The translations under genes were made by a program, and so were the position numbers. Positions 43,901 through 54,300 of a stretch of 64,000 bases of DNA are shown here, piece after piece. The notes beneath the pieces were generated by a model. It saw only the letters and a list, made by a program, of their open reading frames with translations, searched no databases and had not been told where the DNA came from. Each line of letters opens with the position of its first letter. The first letter of the stretch is position 1. This stretch comes from Phytophthora colocasiae (taxonomy: Eukaryota; Oomycota; Peronosporomycetes; Peronosporales; Peronosporaceae): positions 682,001-746,000 of the forward strand of contig JAGKQI010000088.1 in the NCBI GenBank assembly GCA_018806915.1. Direction: 5' to 3'.

Positions 43901-43956
43901 TTTAGACCGAGTTACAGGATCCTGCTGAAAACGCCTTTAGACCGAGTTTAGACCGA
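43901..43956 (-). promoter_or_regulatory. Triple TCGGTCTAAA motif upstream of PPR gene
   Basis: TCGGTCTAAA (minus strand) occurs three times, at 43910-43901, 43945-43936 and 43956-43947, within 60-115 nt upstream of the PPR start. Close spacing and orientation suggest a transcription-factor site cluster. No known factor is assigned. Confidence 0.5.
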
Positions 43957-44164
43957 ATGCGCGGATCCGCCGCATTCGATCACGTGGCAGCCGTTTTCGT
44001 GCATCGGCTTGTGCAGATATTTCGCCCTTGTGCGTCGTGCACGCGAGGAAGCGCCCTGCAAACACGTCACAAGCTGCTTCAATCGGTTCTCTATATATCT
44101 GCCAAGTTTTAGCACTGAGCTCGCTCTGCGTGGAGTGTGGTGCATTTGCGCGGATCCGCGCAAA
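43955..44164. repeat. Two GGATCC-centred palindromes
   Basis: A near-perfect palindrome lies at 43955-43977 (arms GAATGCG and CGCATTC) and a perfect 20-bp palindrome at 44145-44164 (TTTGCGCGGATCCGCGCAAA). Both centre on CGGATCCG and are about 190 bp apart, so they could be paired protein-binding sites or ends of a small insertion. Confidence 0.6.
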
Positions 44165-44424
44165 ACAAACATATAGAGGATGTCAATGCCATCTCTCTAT
44201 AATTTGATTAAAAAACTATCTACTCTCAAAGTATCTGTCTGAAGCGATAATCAGTGTATACAGAGCCGGTTACTGTATCCGGCATCATTCCATATAATTG
44301 AGCGCGTTCTGATTGGCTGACATTTATTTGAGCACCCATCGATACGTACATTTTATTAAGCAACGATCCGATTGGCCATGCATGGTACATGTACTGTAGA
44401 CAGAGGCACCCTACCCATGCCTAA

Positions 44425-45571
44425 GTGGATGCCATTCTTCGTTTTACCATGGACTCATTAACACCAGCAGAGCAGAAATATTCCAAGTGGAGTACCCAGA
44501 ATATAGTCGAGCACGGTATGCTACGTGACGTGGAAAAAGCTTTCACGTCAGTGAAATTCCACAAAGGAGCACCATTCGTGCCATGGAAGGATTTGAGCGG
44601 CAAAATGCGCGATGGAATACGGGGATTGTCTAAGGTTGTGAAAATTCACTTCCACGGAGAGCGGTTAGTGGTAGATCGTGATGGAGGAACTCGTCTAACT
44701 ACTGGTCCAATAACACGTAACTATGGCACAACATATCTACGGCTTGAATATGCGATTCTTGACTCGCGAATGTCCCGATTCGTTGTTCTCTTGATTTCGG
44801 ACCGGTACAAGAATTTGTTTGGCAAATTGTCGGAGGAGCACGATAAAAAGGAGAAGGAGAAAAACGAGAAAGAGAACCAGGAGAAGGAGAACCAGAAGAA
44901 GGTGAAAGAGGAGACAGAGAAGAAGGAGAAAGAGGACAAGATCAAGGAAAAAGAGGACAAGATGAAGGAGGTGAAGTTCAACGGGACTCCCGTTGAGGGG
45001 GCTCTGTACGAGACCCCACGAGTTAAAACTGCTGGAGTACGTGTTGAACTGCGGCGCTGCCGAAAAATACCAAGGTTTGTCTGACGGTCCCTTCTTCGTC
45101 ATGAAGGTAGGCCGGTCAGACGATATCCGGCAGCGCATTGTGAAACATAACTCGTTTCGAGGGGATTTTGCGGTGGGTGGGGCCACGTTTCTTTTCGGGT
45201 TGGAAATGACGATCGAAGACTCAAAGAAAGCCGAGCGACTGCTACATGCAAAGCTGACCCAACTCGGCTTTGCACGGCCAATTGTAACACAGTTCCCTGC
45301 ACGAACTACGGAGACTTTTGTCTTCAACACAAAATCTCTACAACTAGTTCATGACGCTCTGCGTGAGCTGCGCAGCGTGTACCCGCTACCTGTCGAGTGT
45401 GTAACCGGCCGACTTGCTGACAATAAAGCCAACACCTTCTCGCACCCGCTGCAATCGACGACTCAAGAGGATCCTCCTGCTCCTAAACGTCGTCGACTCA
45501 ATCCACCTCTGCGTGGCTTTCAACCAGCTCCTGACTTGCCACCTCCACCTCCCACCTCCAGCTCCGTGTAA
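44425..45571 (+). pseudogene. GIY-YIG-like (T5orf172/MUG113-type) protein, one frameshift
   Basis: The first frame (from 44425, or 44449 for MDSLTPAEQ) has an unrecognised N-terminal domain of about 130 residues. A charged Lys/Glu repeat tract follows (about 44840-44970, KEKE-type). The second frame carries a T5orf172-like GIY-YIG domain: FVMKVGRSDDIRQRI with the catalytic-type Arg, then MTIEDSKKAERLLHAKL with the Glu. The C-terminus is Pro-rich with a KRRR basic patch, possibly nuclear. The frames are out of register by one nucleotide at the CCCC run 45014-45017. Function unknown; GIY-YIG domains cleave DNA. Confidence 0.65.
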
Positions 45572-45721
45572 CCTCGCTCCTCACGCTCCATATTGAGGCT
45601 CCCACCACTTTGTAACATCCTCCTCAACGTAATATTTTTATGCATACTTTTAAAGTAAAGTGCTTTTTTTCTACTGTAGTAGGTCATCTCGCGGCGGTGA
45701 ATTCAGGTGCTGTGCTTCCTG

Positions 45722-47344
45722 TTACAGGATCTTGGTGTCCTCGGATGCTGGCAAAATGACAGTCTGCATGGAGTTCGGTGGAAGGGTGAGTGTGAATGTG
45801 TTGTCGTCAGTTTGCTTGACACTGATCGTGACTTCATCACTGTCGCGGTTCAAGAACTGCATCACAATTTGATTGTCGGGGGTCACAAAAGCGCAACGGT
45901 GGAAATCATCCAGCGTCTCCGTCTTCGGGAACTCAATGCGTTTGGACCCAGCAGGGATGAACTTAGAGAAGTGACCCATAATGTAGAACATGGGGTTCTT
46001 GTAGAACTCCTCTCCGTTCAATTCGTCGACCAAAATGGGAGCGTCCACCATGTTCTTGGCCCAGTTCGGACCTCCCTCCGTGTCCAAGTACAAGTTCCAG
46101 TCGACCCAGCCCGCAGCCATATTGTTCATATCCTCAATGATATCTCGCGCGTAGTTCTGCGCGCGTTTCCAGGACTTATCGAGGTTGCCTAACGCTGGTC
46201 CCTTGCCGGTTCCAATGAGCTTAGGCAGGTATCCAGAACACGCTTCCGTTCCGAGCAAGAACATGTCCGGATACGCCTCATTGAACTTCTCAAGCTGCTT
46301 GAAGTCACCAGCACCAGGTAAAATGAAGTCGATGTTCTTGTACCAGTGGAAGGCGAGGCCGCTCAAGTACTTTTTGGACTCAGGGTCTTCAAACATCTCC
46401 AACCGACCCATAATATCGGGCTTTTGCTCGTCATGCGCCATGATCTTGAGTCCCGGGTGGTTCTTCTCCATCGTCGGGCCAAGGTTCAGCTTGATGAAGT
46501 CTCTCTCCTCTTCGCCGGTAATACGTAGTGATTCCCACGTTGAAACGATCGAAGAGAAAGGAGGTTTCTTGGGCTCGTTCTGCACTGTCATGGCCCAGAA
46601 ATTGATCCCTTCTTCCTTGTACGCGTCGAAAAACTTGGAGTAGTACAGCGCCAACGCACTCCAGTACTTGTCGCCAGGCTTTCCCTTCATGACGCAGTTA
46701 ATGACTGAATCGCCCTGCGTCATCCACAACGGAGGAGCCCAAGAGGACGCGAACAACTTCATGTCGGGTGCCATCTTAAGCGAACGTTGGATCATCTCGA
46801 TCTTGTTGGAGATCGGGTCCTTATCGCTGGCAATGGTGAAGTTGGTCATCTCAAAGTCGTCCACCTTGTCGTTGTACGTGTATGAGTACGTGGAGAAGTC
46901 CGTGGAGCCGATGGGCACACGGCCCATGTTATATTCTAAGCCAGTTTCCCCGAAGTACTGGTCCAGAGCCACGTCCTGCAGCTTGGTCGACATTTTGTAC
47001 AGGTTGATAGCGGAAGCGTCCGTGAAGCCTCCACCAAAGCCAAGCATGGTCTGGTACTGCGTGGACACGTCGATCGAGTACGTCGGGTCGTCCGCTGGGG
47101 ATTCATCGACACTGGCCACCGTGTAAACCAACCGTTTGCCGTCTTTGGACGAGGTGTAGACGCCCACTTGTCCTGCTTTGAGTTTCGTGTAGCCGTTGCT
47201 GATGGAGTCGCATTCCTTCTCGTTACAGACGCAGACACCTTCCAGGTCGCGCTGGAACCGCGAGGAGTAGCTGGAGCACGCAGCAGAACTCTCAACCGCG
47301 AACGAGGCGAGCAGAAGGCTGGCGATGAGGGTTAGTACTTTCAT
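45722..47344 (-). CDS. Secreted GH30 glucosylceramidase-like glycosidase
   Basis: A 540-residue glycoside hydrolase family 30 protein starting at 47344 with a signal peptide (MKVLTLIASLLLASFAVESS). Cys-rich N-terminal turn (GVCVCNEKEC) is as in lysosomal glucocerebrosidase. The core reads FGGGFTDASA, PIGSTDFS, SSWAPPLWMTQGD, the acid/base Glu in MTVQNEP, AFHWYKN, and the nucleophile Glu in LGTEACSGY. A C-terminal beta domain follows (HFSKFIPAGSKRIEF). It would cleave beta-glucosyl lipids or related glycans outside the cell. An in-frame upstream ATG at 47368 adds eight residues ahead of the signal peptide and is less likely. No lesion. Confidence 0.92.
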   Translation of the reverse strand: MKVLTLIASLLLASFAVESSAACSSYSSRFQRDLEGVCVCNEKECDSISNGYTKLKAGQVGVYTSSKDGKRLVYTVASVDESPADDPTYSIDVSTQYQTMLGFGGGFTDASAINLYKMSTKLQDVALDQYFGETGLEYNMGRVPIGSTDFSTYSYTYNDKVDDFEMTNFTIASDKDPISNKIEMIQRSLKMAPDMKLFASSWAPPLWMTQGDSVINCVMKGKPGDKYWSALALYYSKFFDAYKEEGINFWAMTVQNEPKKPPFSSIVSTWESLRITGEEERDFIKLNLGPTMEKNHPGLKIMAHDEQKPDIMGRLEMFEDPESKKYLSGLAFHWYKNIDFILPGAGDFKQLEKFNEAYPDMFLLGTEACSGYLPKLIGTGKGPALGNLDKSWKRAQNYARDIIEDMNNMAAGWVDWNLYLDTEGGPNWAKNMVDAPILVDELNGEEFYKNPMFYIMGHFSKFIPAGSKRIEFPKTETLDDFHRCAFVTPDNQIVMQFLNRDSDEVTISVKQTDDNTFTLTLPPNSMQTVILPASEDTKIL

Positions 47345-47957
47345 GGTGGCACAAGTCTGGGAATGCACGAAAGTCTACGCTGAACCAGAATCGACTGCAT
47401 TCTCTGGGCTTCAGTATCGGCCGTATACACCGATCGACAGAATGCATGGTCCATATAAAAAGGGCGCCTGTGATATAGAATTGTGTACACATATTGTTAT
47501 CAACCAATCAAATCACCCGTCGCAGCGTTCAATCGCTAAAATAAAACTCCACTAGCCACTCGATAAAACGGAGGTCTCCACCAGCCACTCGATAAAATGG
47601 AGGCAGCGGACGAGGAGTCCTCGCAGACCCCACCACCCGCGACAGTATTGCAGGAGGCAGAGGAGGTTGCCACCACAGGCCGTCACTAGTGCATTTAACA
47701 AGGCACTTAAAACCATTTTTTAGTGCAAATACAGGTGCTCTCTATCTTTTACCAAAATCGTTATTAATTCGTTCTCACATAACCAGTCTACACACGCAGG
47801 ACAGACTTTGCACCTGCGGGAAAGTGGTTCATGCATTCTGTCGATCGGTGTACTTTAGTCATTGGTTGACGTACGGTGCGACTCGCACGGGGTAAGCGAT
47901 TTCGGCTGCTCGAGTGGATAAATTTATGGATACGAGGTACAGAATTACTAAAACGTA
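47345..47957. other. Intergenic with short tandem duplication
   Basis: A 28-bp sequence is repeated at 47547-47574 and 47576-47603 (CCACTCGATAAAA core). A 30-codon frame opens at the ATG ending the second copy (47598) but has no motif. Nothing else recognised. Confidence 0.55.
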
Positions 47958-47981
47958 CAGATGAGGGCGTGGTTAGTGAAC
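47958..47981 (+). repeat. Left terminal inverted repeat (24 bp)
   Basis: Exact reverse complement of 50385-50408. Identity stops abruptly on both sides. Confidence 0.75.
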
Positions 47982-48365
47982 ACCTGATATGTACTAAGTC
48001 TCAGGTGGAATTAGCCTATCAGAGAGCCATAAAATCTGGAGGAGTGGTCAACGTAATGTATTTAGATATTCATTAGACCTTTATAAAAGTTAGCTGTACT
48101 GTCGTAAGTCATACAGCAGAGCAAGAACTGAGCCACATGTTTGGTGTTACGGTTGCTTTAATGTATTTGAGCAATCGGTAGAGAATCTATCCCATAGATG
48201 ATCATCTGCTAGATCTCCTTTCAGTTCCCGTCTCTACCGAAAACTCGAGCGTCTACACTGTGTGACACAGTCTGTGCTGTGCTGCTTCATTTACTTGATC
48301 ATACTCGATCACTTCTCAACTTCCGGCGCGCCCACTAAGCCTACTCCAAGCCAGCAAGATCTGCG

Positions 48366-49842
48366 ATGTCGTCCCGCCACTCCTCTCCGCTCAGTCGCAC
48401 ACCGCGTAGATCGCCTTCCCGTACCCCTGCAAGTGCGAGACGTAGCTCGTCGTGGGGCTGCTCGAAATGGCTCGCCGCGATCACAAGGAGATCGAGACCG
48501 TGCTCAAGCAGCTTCAGCTCGTGCTCGTACGGCTCGTGCTGCGCACCTTCAAGCCGTGCTAGCAATGTTGGAGGAGCGAGAAGAAGAGCGACGGGCGGAA
48601 ATCGAGCGATTCCCCGTCGACCCCATTGAAGAAGAAGGAAACGGAGGAGGTGATGCTGCGTCGCCGTGCCCAATCCTGGATGGGGTGTTTCGAGATGGTG
48701 GTGCTGCTGCGATCACACGGATGTCTAACTTCTCTCCTCGTGAGCTGAATACGTTGTGGTATTCTGTACGCGGACATGTACTTCGCTACTGGAACGTCGG
48801 GCGTGGACGTCGTTCTACGTTTGCAGCCAGGACGTGTTCTTTATGATGCTGGTGGTAATGAAAACGGCGGTACATGGGAAATGCTCGCAAGAATCTTCAG
48901 GATTAAGACGCCCACATTCATCAAGACCATCACCGGGTTCATCGAAGTCGTTGCATCAAGCTCTATGAAGAGTGGGTAGCTTCACAAGCCGACGAGTCCA
49001 ACATGAGAGCGCTAGTGACTTCTGGTCACACGTTTGCAAACTTCCGTGTGCGCTGTACGCCACAGACGTCACCTTCCAGCAAACAAACCGTCCAGCAGGC
49101 AATATGGCGGAGGCCATGCCGTTTTATAGTGCCAAACATAAACTGTATGGCTTCAAGGTTGAAGTCTCAGTGAACCCCGAGGGCTTTCCATTAATTGCAC
49201 CTGTCATGCGCGTGGTAACACTGCGGATATCACGATGTGCAGGGACAACGAGGCCTTTCACAGGTCGCAGCGGCAAAAGCTGACGGGGATCAGCGTCTCC
49301 CGGATCACGGCCCTCTGAGTACAGAGTATCCTGATGAATGGGCTGTCTTAGCTGACAAAGGATACCAAGGGCTCGCTGATCATATCAGGTGCATTCACCC
49401 TAAAGGGCAACGTTCTAACCAGCGAAGAGCAGCTTCAAAATCGCCGTATCTCCAGTGACAGGGTCATTGTTGAGAATTATTTCGGACGTTTGGGGTTACT
49501 GTGGCGGATATGCGCTGAAAATACCGCTGGAACGAGTCACTGTACGACGACATCTTCCATATCTGTGCTGCTCTGACGAACTACCACGTCACAATGCACC
49601 CTCTTCGGGATGAACACGGCTTGACCTACCACCAGTACCAAAACCGGCTTGTCTCGATCGGCAACGACATCAAGAAGAAGCGCCGTCAGAGCCAAGAGAA
49701 GTACCGACGTAAGCAGAAGCTCCGTCATCTAATAGAGCTAGGCGACCACCCGGTACACGACAGCCACGACGGCTTCAGTGACCACTTCAGCGACAACTTC
49801 AGCGACGCAGACTCCGACACGACCCGTATGTCGGGAGACTAG
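48366..49842 (+). pseudogene. DDE superfamily transposase, multiple frameshifts
   Basis: Homology runs through several frames. The N-terminal region is charged, with LAMLEEREEERRAE. Then come ITRMSNFSPRELNTLW and RYWNVGRGRRS, the core segments SAKHKLYGFKVEVSV and ARGNTADITMCRDN, WAVLADKGYQGLADH (second Asp), VENYFGRLGLLWR, and a C-terminal basic stretch NDIKKKRRQSQEKYRRK. At least four frame changes or stops interrupt it (for example near 48850, 48970, 49220 and 49510), so it is not functional. Confidence 0.75.
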
Positions 49843-50384
49843 CTTACTGCCGATGTGCACAGTACATGACGAGATCACTGATCTCGCGACAGATTGTAGA
49901 TATCAGCTGTAATGAACCCAGTTGATTGGAGTTTTGAAAATTGCAATATATGTTATCGAGTCGTTTGAATGGTACGCAGTTCTTTTCGTTGGGATGGTAT
50001 ACTTTCGAGTAACCAGATAACTTTTTTTGCGGACTATTGACACTAATCGGAATGTCACTGATCTGGGTTCGGTCTACGCACAGTCCGGCGTTCTTCCAGC
50101 AGGCACCGTCGACTTGGCAGGGGCCTTCTGTAAGTCAAACTGCTGCCATGCCCATTCCCCCAGTTCCCTTAGGGTCCATAGTGGTTCTTGACCATTGCTG
50201 AGCCTTGGTTAGGCGGATGCGCTGTGCTTGAACCTCCTTCCGCATGGCCAATTTCAAATTTCCCGCCGAGGGTTATTCAAACGCCAGCGTACCCCTTTAG
50301 TGGTACCTAACAATGTCAGTGGTCCTGAATGCGACCTCATCTATAACATTCTGATGCCATTGGATGGGTTATAATTTGATGCCC

Positions 50385-50408
50385 GTTCACTAACCACGCC
50401 CTCATCTG
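50385..50408 (-). repeat. Right terminal inverted repeat (24 bp)
   Basis: Exact reverse complement of the sequence at 47958-47981. Confidence 0.75.
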
Positions 50409-51124
50409 CTGTTGTCGATTGTGGGTCTTGTGACACTTTTCGCCACTTTTGTCCTGGATATCCAGGCTTTGTCCAGGATGGCGATGTCCAGGACAAATCC
50501 AGGACAATTTTTTCCCAACACTAGGTGCGAGGATAATACGCTGGATGGGACCTCCCCATGTGGTGCGTTGGAAGGACATCTTTGCTGTCGTGTTCAAGGT
50601 ACTGCTTACATGTACTAGTAACCGTGATCGGTATTCAAAAGTGAGGAGGTGCTTCCTCGACTACCGTCGTCTCGAGTGCTTTTTTTCTTCTTCTCAAGGC
50701 TGGCGTAGTCAACTGCTTTACCCGCATGGAAAGTTGCAGCCTGCGAACTGGGCAAGTGGCGGCGACCATATGTGTATTGGAGATATTCTCCAAGCAAAAG
50801 GAAGTTGGAGTGCAAGAAGAAGAAGCGCCTCTGTTTCACCACGAGCATGGCCCGTGATTAGTGAATTAATGATCACTCCCGGCTGTCATCTCCTCGCCCA
50901 TGTCATTGACATAGGCGTTGCCATGGTCGTGCCGTGCCATCATTGGCGTCGTAAATTACGAGTCAAGTCGAAATGTTTGTACTGTACAAGAGCACCAGAC
51001 GTCCGCCCGAGCGTTTCAGACTCATCGTCGCCGTTGATGGCATGAAGAGCGTGCCATAAACTGTGCGTTGTGAAGCTTACTTTGAGTCTACATGTACTTA
51101 CTAAATGTATAATACATGTAGTGC

Positions 51125-51149
51125 GGATTGTTCACAGTGTGAACAATCC
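51125..51149. promoter_or_regulatory. 25-bp palindrome upstream of PDR transporter
   Basis: GGATTGTTCAC and GTGAACAATCC are exact reverse complements separated by AGT. The element lies about 150 bp before the ABCG start codon and about 105 bp before the initiator. It could be an operator for a dimeric regulator; this is inference. Confidence 0.5.
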
Positions 51150-51255
51150 ATGCTGATGGTACGCTGCCACCGAAAAGTCTCGTATGCACCCTGAAGTTTG
51201 GCGATATAAGTGTTGTACGTGCAACACGCAGTGCCGACAACGGCGTTGGTTGCTC

Positions 51256-51274
51256 CTCATTCTCAAACTTTCCA
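51256..51274 (+). promoter_or_regulatory. Oomycete-type initiator of PDR transporter
   Basis: CTCATTCTCAAACTTTCC resembles the oomycete initiator (TCATTYYNCAWTTT with one-base drift). It lies about 30-45 nt upstream of the ATG at 51302. Confidence 0.6.
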
Positions 51275-51301
51275 TCAGCTTTCAACAACCAACTAAACCT
51301 C

Positions 51302-54300
51302 ATGGAAAGTCAGAGTGATACACCAGCAACCAAACAGTTAAGTTACGAGTCCGGCGCAGCTCTGATGACCGAGGGACCGGAAGTTCTGCACGACCTGATT
51401 GCTTCCAAGATGGAAGCAGCTACAGCTCGATCTCTGCTGGAAGTCAACGTTCAGTTCTCCAACCTGTCCATTTCAGCAGACATCACAGTTGCAGACAAGA
51501 ACGACGCCAAGAACGAGCTGCCCACGATGTTCAACGAGACCAAGAAGATGTTCACTGTGTCCAAGAAACACACTGTGCACAAAAAGGTCTTGAAAAATGT
51601 CACCGGCGCTTTCAAACCGGGGACTATCACGCTGCTGCTAGGTCAGCCGGGGTCGGGCAAGTCCTCGCTCATGAAGATCCTTAGTGGCAGGTTCCCCGAA
51701 GAGAAGAACATCACGGTCGAAGGAGAAGTCTCGTTCAATGGACTACCTCGGACATCACTGCTCAACCGGTTGCCTCAGATCGTTTCGTACGTGAATCAAC
51801 GCGACAAGCACTACCCTCTCCTGACTGTGAAAGAGACTTTAAAGTTTGCACATGAGATGGGAGGAGCGGAGTTTTTGCGTGAAGCAGAGGAGAAATACGT
51901 GAAAGACCCTCAGCAAGTCGACACTGGAGCACTGGAAGCCGTTCGCGCCATCTCGACGCATTACCCCGACATCGTTGTCCAGCAGTTTGGGCTTCAGAAC
52001 TGCCACGACACAATCGTAGGTGACGCCATGACACGAGGCGTCTCTGGCGGCGAACGCAAACGTGTAACTACAGCGGAGATGGAGTTCGGCATGAAGAGCG
52101 TGATGCTCATGGATGAGATCAGTACTGGCCTGGACAGTGCCGCGACGTTCGACATCATTAATACGCAGCGCAGCGTGGCCCGAAGACTTCGCAAGACGGT
52201 GGTCATTGCTCTCCTTCAGCCGTCGCCCGAGGTTTTCGCACTGTTCGACGACGTCATGATTCTAAACGAAGGCCAAGTGATGTATCACGGTCCGTGTGAT
52301 CAAGTACAGGGCTACTTCGAAGAGCTGGGGTTCTCGTGCCCGCCAGAGCGCGACCTTGCTGACTTCCTGTTGGATTTAGGAACGGCACAGCAGTACCGTT
52401 ACCAGGTGGAGTCGGCCAAGGCCCACCCTCGTCTGGCTAGTGACTTTGCAGAGCACTTCCGTCAGTCTCAGATCCACCAGGAAACGCTGTACCAATTGGC
52501 ATCTCCACCGGACCCGCAAAGACTGAAGATGACGAAGGAACGGATGGACAAGGTACCGGTATTCCAGCAGTCCTTCTTCAAGAGTATGCAGACGCTGCTT
52601 CGACGTCAGGTGATGGTCTTGTACCGGAACAAGCCTTTTATCATGGGTCGAGTGATCTTGATCTTGATCATGGGACTGCTCTACTCCACTGTCTTCTCGG
52701 ATTTCGACCCAACAGAAGTGTCTGTTGTCATGGGGGTGCTTTTCGCCACGATCCTCTTCCTGTCCATGGGGCAGTCGTCTCAGGTGCCCACGTACATCGC
52801 TGAACGCGACATCTTCTACAAGCAGCGTGCAGCAAACTTCTTCAGTACCAAGGCGTACGTGTTGGCCACGTCGGCTAGTCAGATCCCGTTGATCCTCGCC
52901 GAGTCTATCATCTTCGGAGCCATGGTATACTGGATCTGCGGCTTCGAAGCCGACGCGGTGCGGTTCATCATCTTCGAGCTCATCCTGTTCCTGACCAACC
53001 TGGCTATGGGCATGTGGTTCTCCTTCCTCGCAGCCATCAGTCCGAACGCTAACACTGCGGCACCGCTAGGCATCGTCTCTCTGCTGGTGTTCGTCATTTT
53101 CGCCGGTTTTATCGTCACCAAGGACAACATCCCGGACTTCCTCATCTGGGGACACTGGATCAGTCCCATGAGCTGGAGTCTTCGAGCTTTGGCTATTAAC
53201 CAGTACCGCGCCGGTTCCTTTGACGTGTGTGTCTACAAGAGCATCGACTACTGCGCGACGTACGGGCTTACAATGGGCGAGTATAACCTCCGGTTGTTCT
53301 CGATGCAGACGGACAAGCTGTGGGTCCTGTATGGAATCCTCTATACGTTTGCCATCTACCTAGTCTTCATGTTGCTCTCGTTCGTCGGACTGGAATATAT
53401 CCGCTACGAAGCGCCGGAGAATGTCGATTTGTCGGATAATGCAGTCGAAGACGGCTCATACGCTCTGGTGGAGACTCCAAAGAACGGTAACTCTGTGGCT
53501 TGTACTGTCGAGATCGATAGTCACGAGAAGAAATCCGTCGACCCAGTGACTGTGGCGTTCCAGGATTTGTGGTATTCTGTGCCGGATCCTCACAACCCGA
53601 AGGAATCACTGAACCTGCTCAAGGGGGTCACTGGATACGCCCTTCCTGGATCAATCACTGCTCTCATGGGCTCTTCTGGCGCCGGTAAAACGACTTTGAT
53701 GGATGTCATCGCAGGACGGAAGACCGGTGGCAAGATCACTGGCAAAATTCTCTTGAACGGATACGAGGCCACCGACTTGGCCATCCGCCGATCAACAGGC
53801 TATTGCGAGCAGATGGACGTGCACTCTGAAGCTGCTACATTCCGAGAGGCGCTCACGTTCAGCTCCTTCTTGCGTCAGGACCAATCCATTTCAGCTGCCA
53901 AGAAGTACGACTCCGTGAATGAATGTATTGAGTTACTAGGACTGGAAGACATCGCCGACCAAATCATCCGTGGTAGCTCCATGGAGCAGATGAAGCGCTT
54001 GACCATCGGCGTGGAGCTCGCAGCGCAGCCCAGTGTGATCTTCCTGGATGAACCGACTAGTGGTTTGGATGCGCGTTCGGCCAAGTTGATTATGACAGGA
54101 GTGAGGAAAGTGGCCGATTCAGGCCGTACCATCATCTGCACGATCCACCAGCCGTCGTCCGACGTGTTCGCCTTGTTCGACAGCTTGTTGTTGCTAAAAC
54201 GCGGTGGCGAGACGGTCTTTTTCGGAGATTTGGGCGACAATTGCCGCAATTTGATCGATTACTTCGAAGGGGTACCCGGTGTATCTCCACTTCCGAATGG

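Larger units (their letters stand above)
43842..44424. other. Intergenic between divergent PPR and GIY-YIG-like genes
   Basis: Holds both promoters. Contains three TTTAGACCGA motifs and two palindromes, listed separately. No gene recognised. Confidence 0.5.
47958..50408 (+). mobile_element. Decayed DDE transposon with 24-bp terminal inverted repeats
   Basis: A 24-bp sequence at 47958-47981, starting CAGATGAGGGCG, is repeated as an exact reverse complement at 50385-50408. Between them lie the remains of a DDE (DDE_Tnp_4, PIF/Harbinger-like) transposase, giving a 2451-bp unit. No clear target-site duplication is seen at the ends. Confidence 0.65.
50409..51301. other. Intergenic upstream of PDR transporter
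   Basis: No recognised gene; short frames around 50450-51045 lack motifs. GTCCTGGAT / ATCCAGGAC sequences are repeated in both orientations at 50450-50505. The 3' part holds the ABCG promoter elements listed separately. Confidence 0.45.

Noticed and set aside
44721..45330. Hydrophobic minus-strand frames rich in Phe/Ser/Leu
   Set aside because: Antisense of the Lys/Glu tract (AAG/GAG codons read backwards), not membrane proteins.
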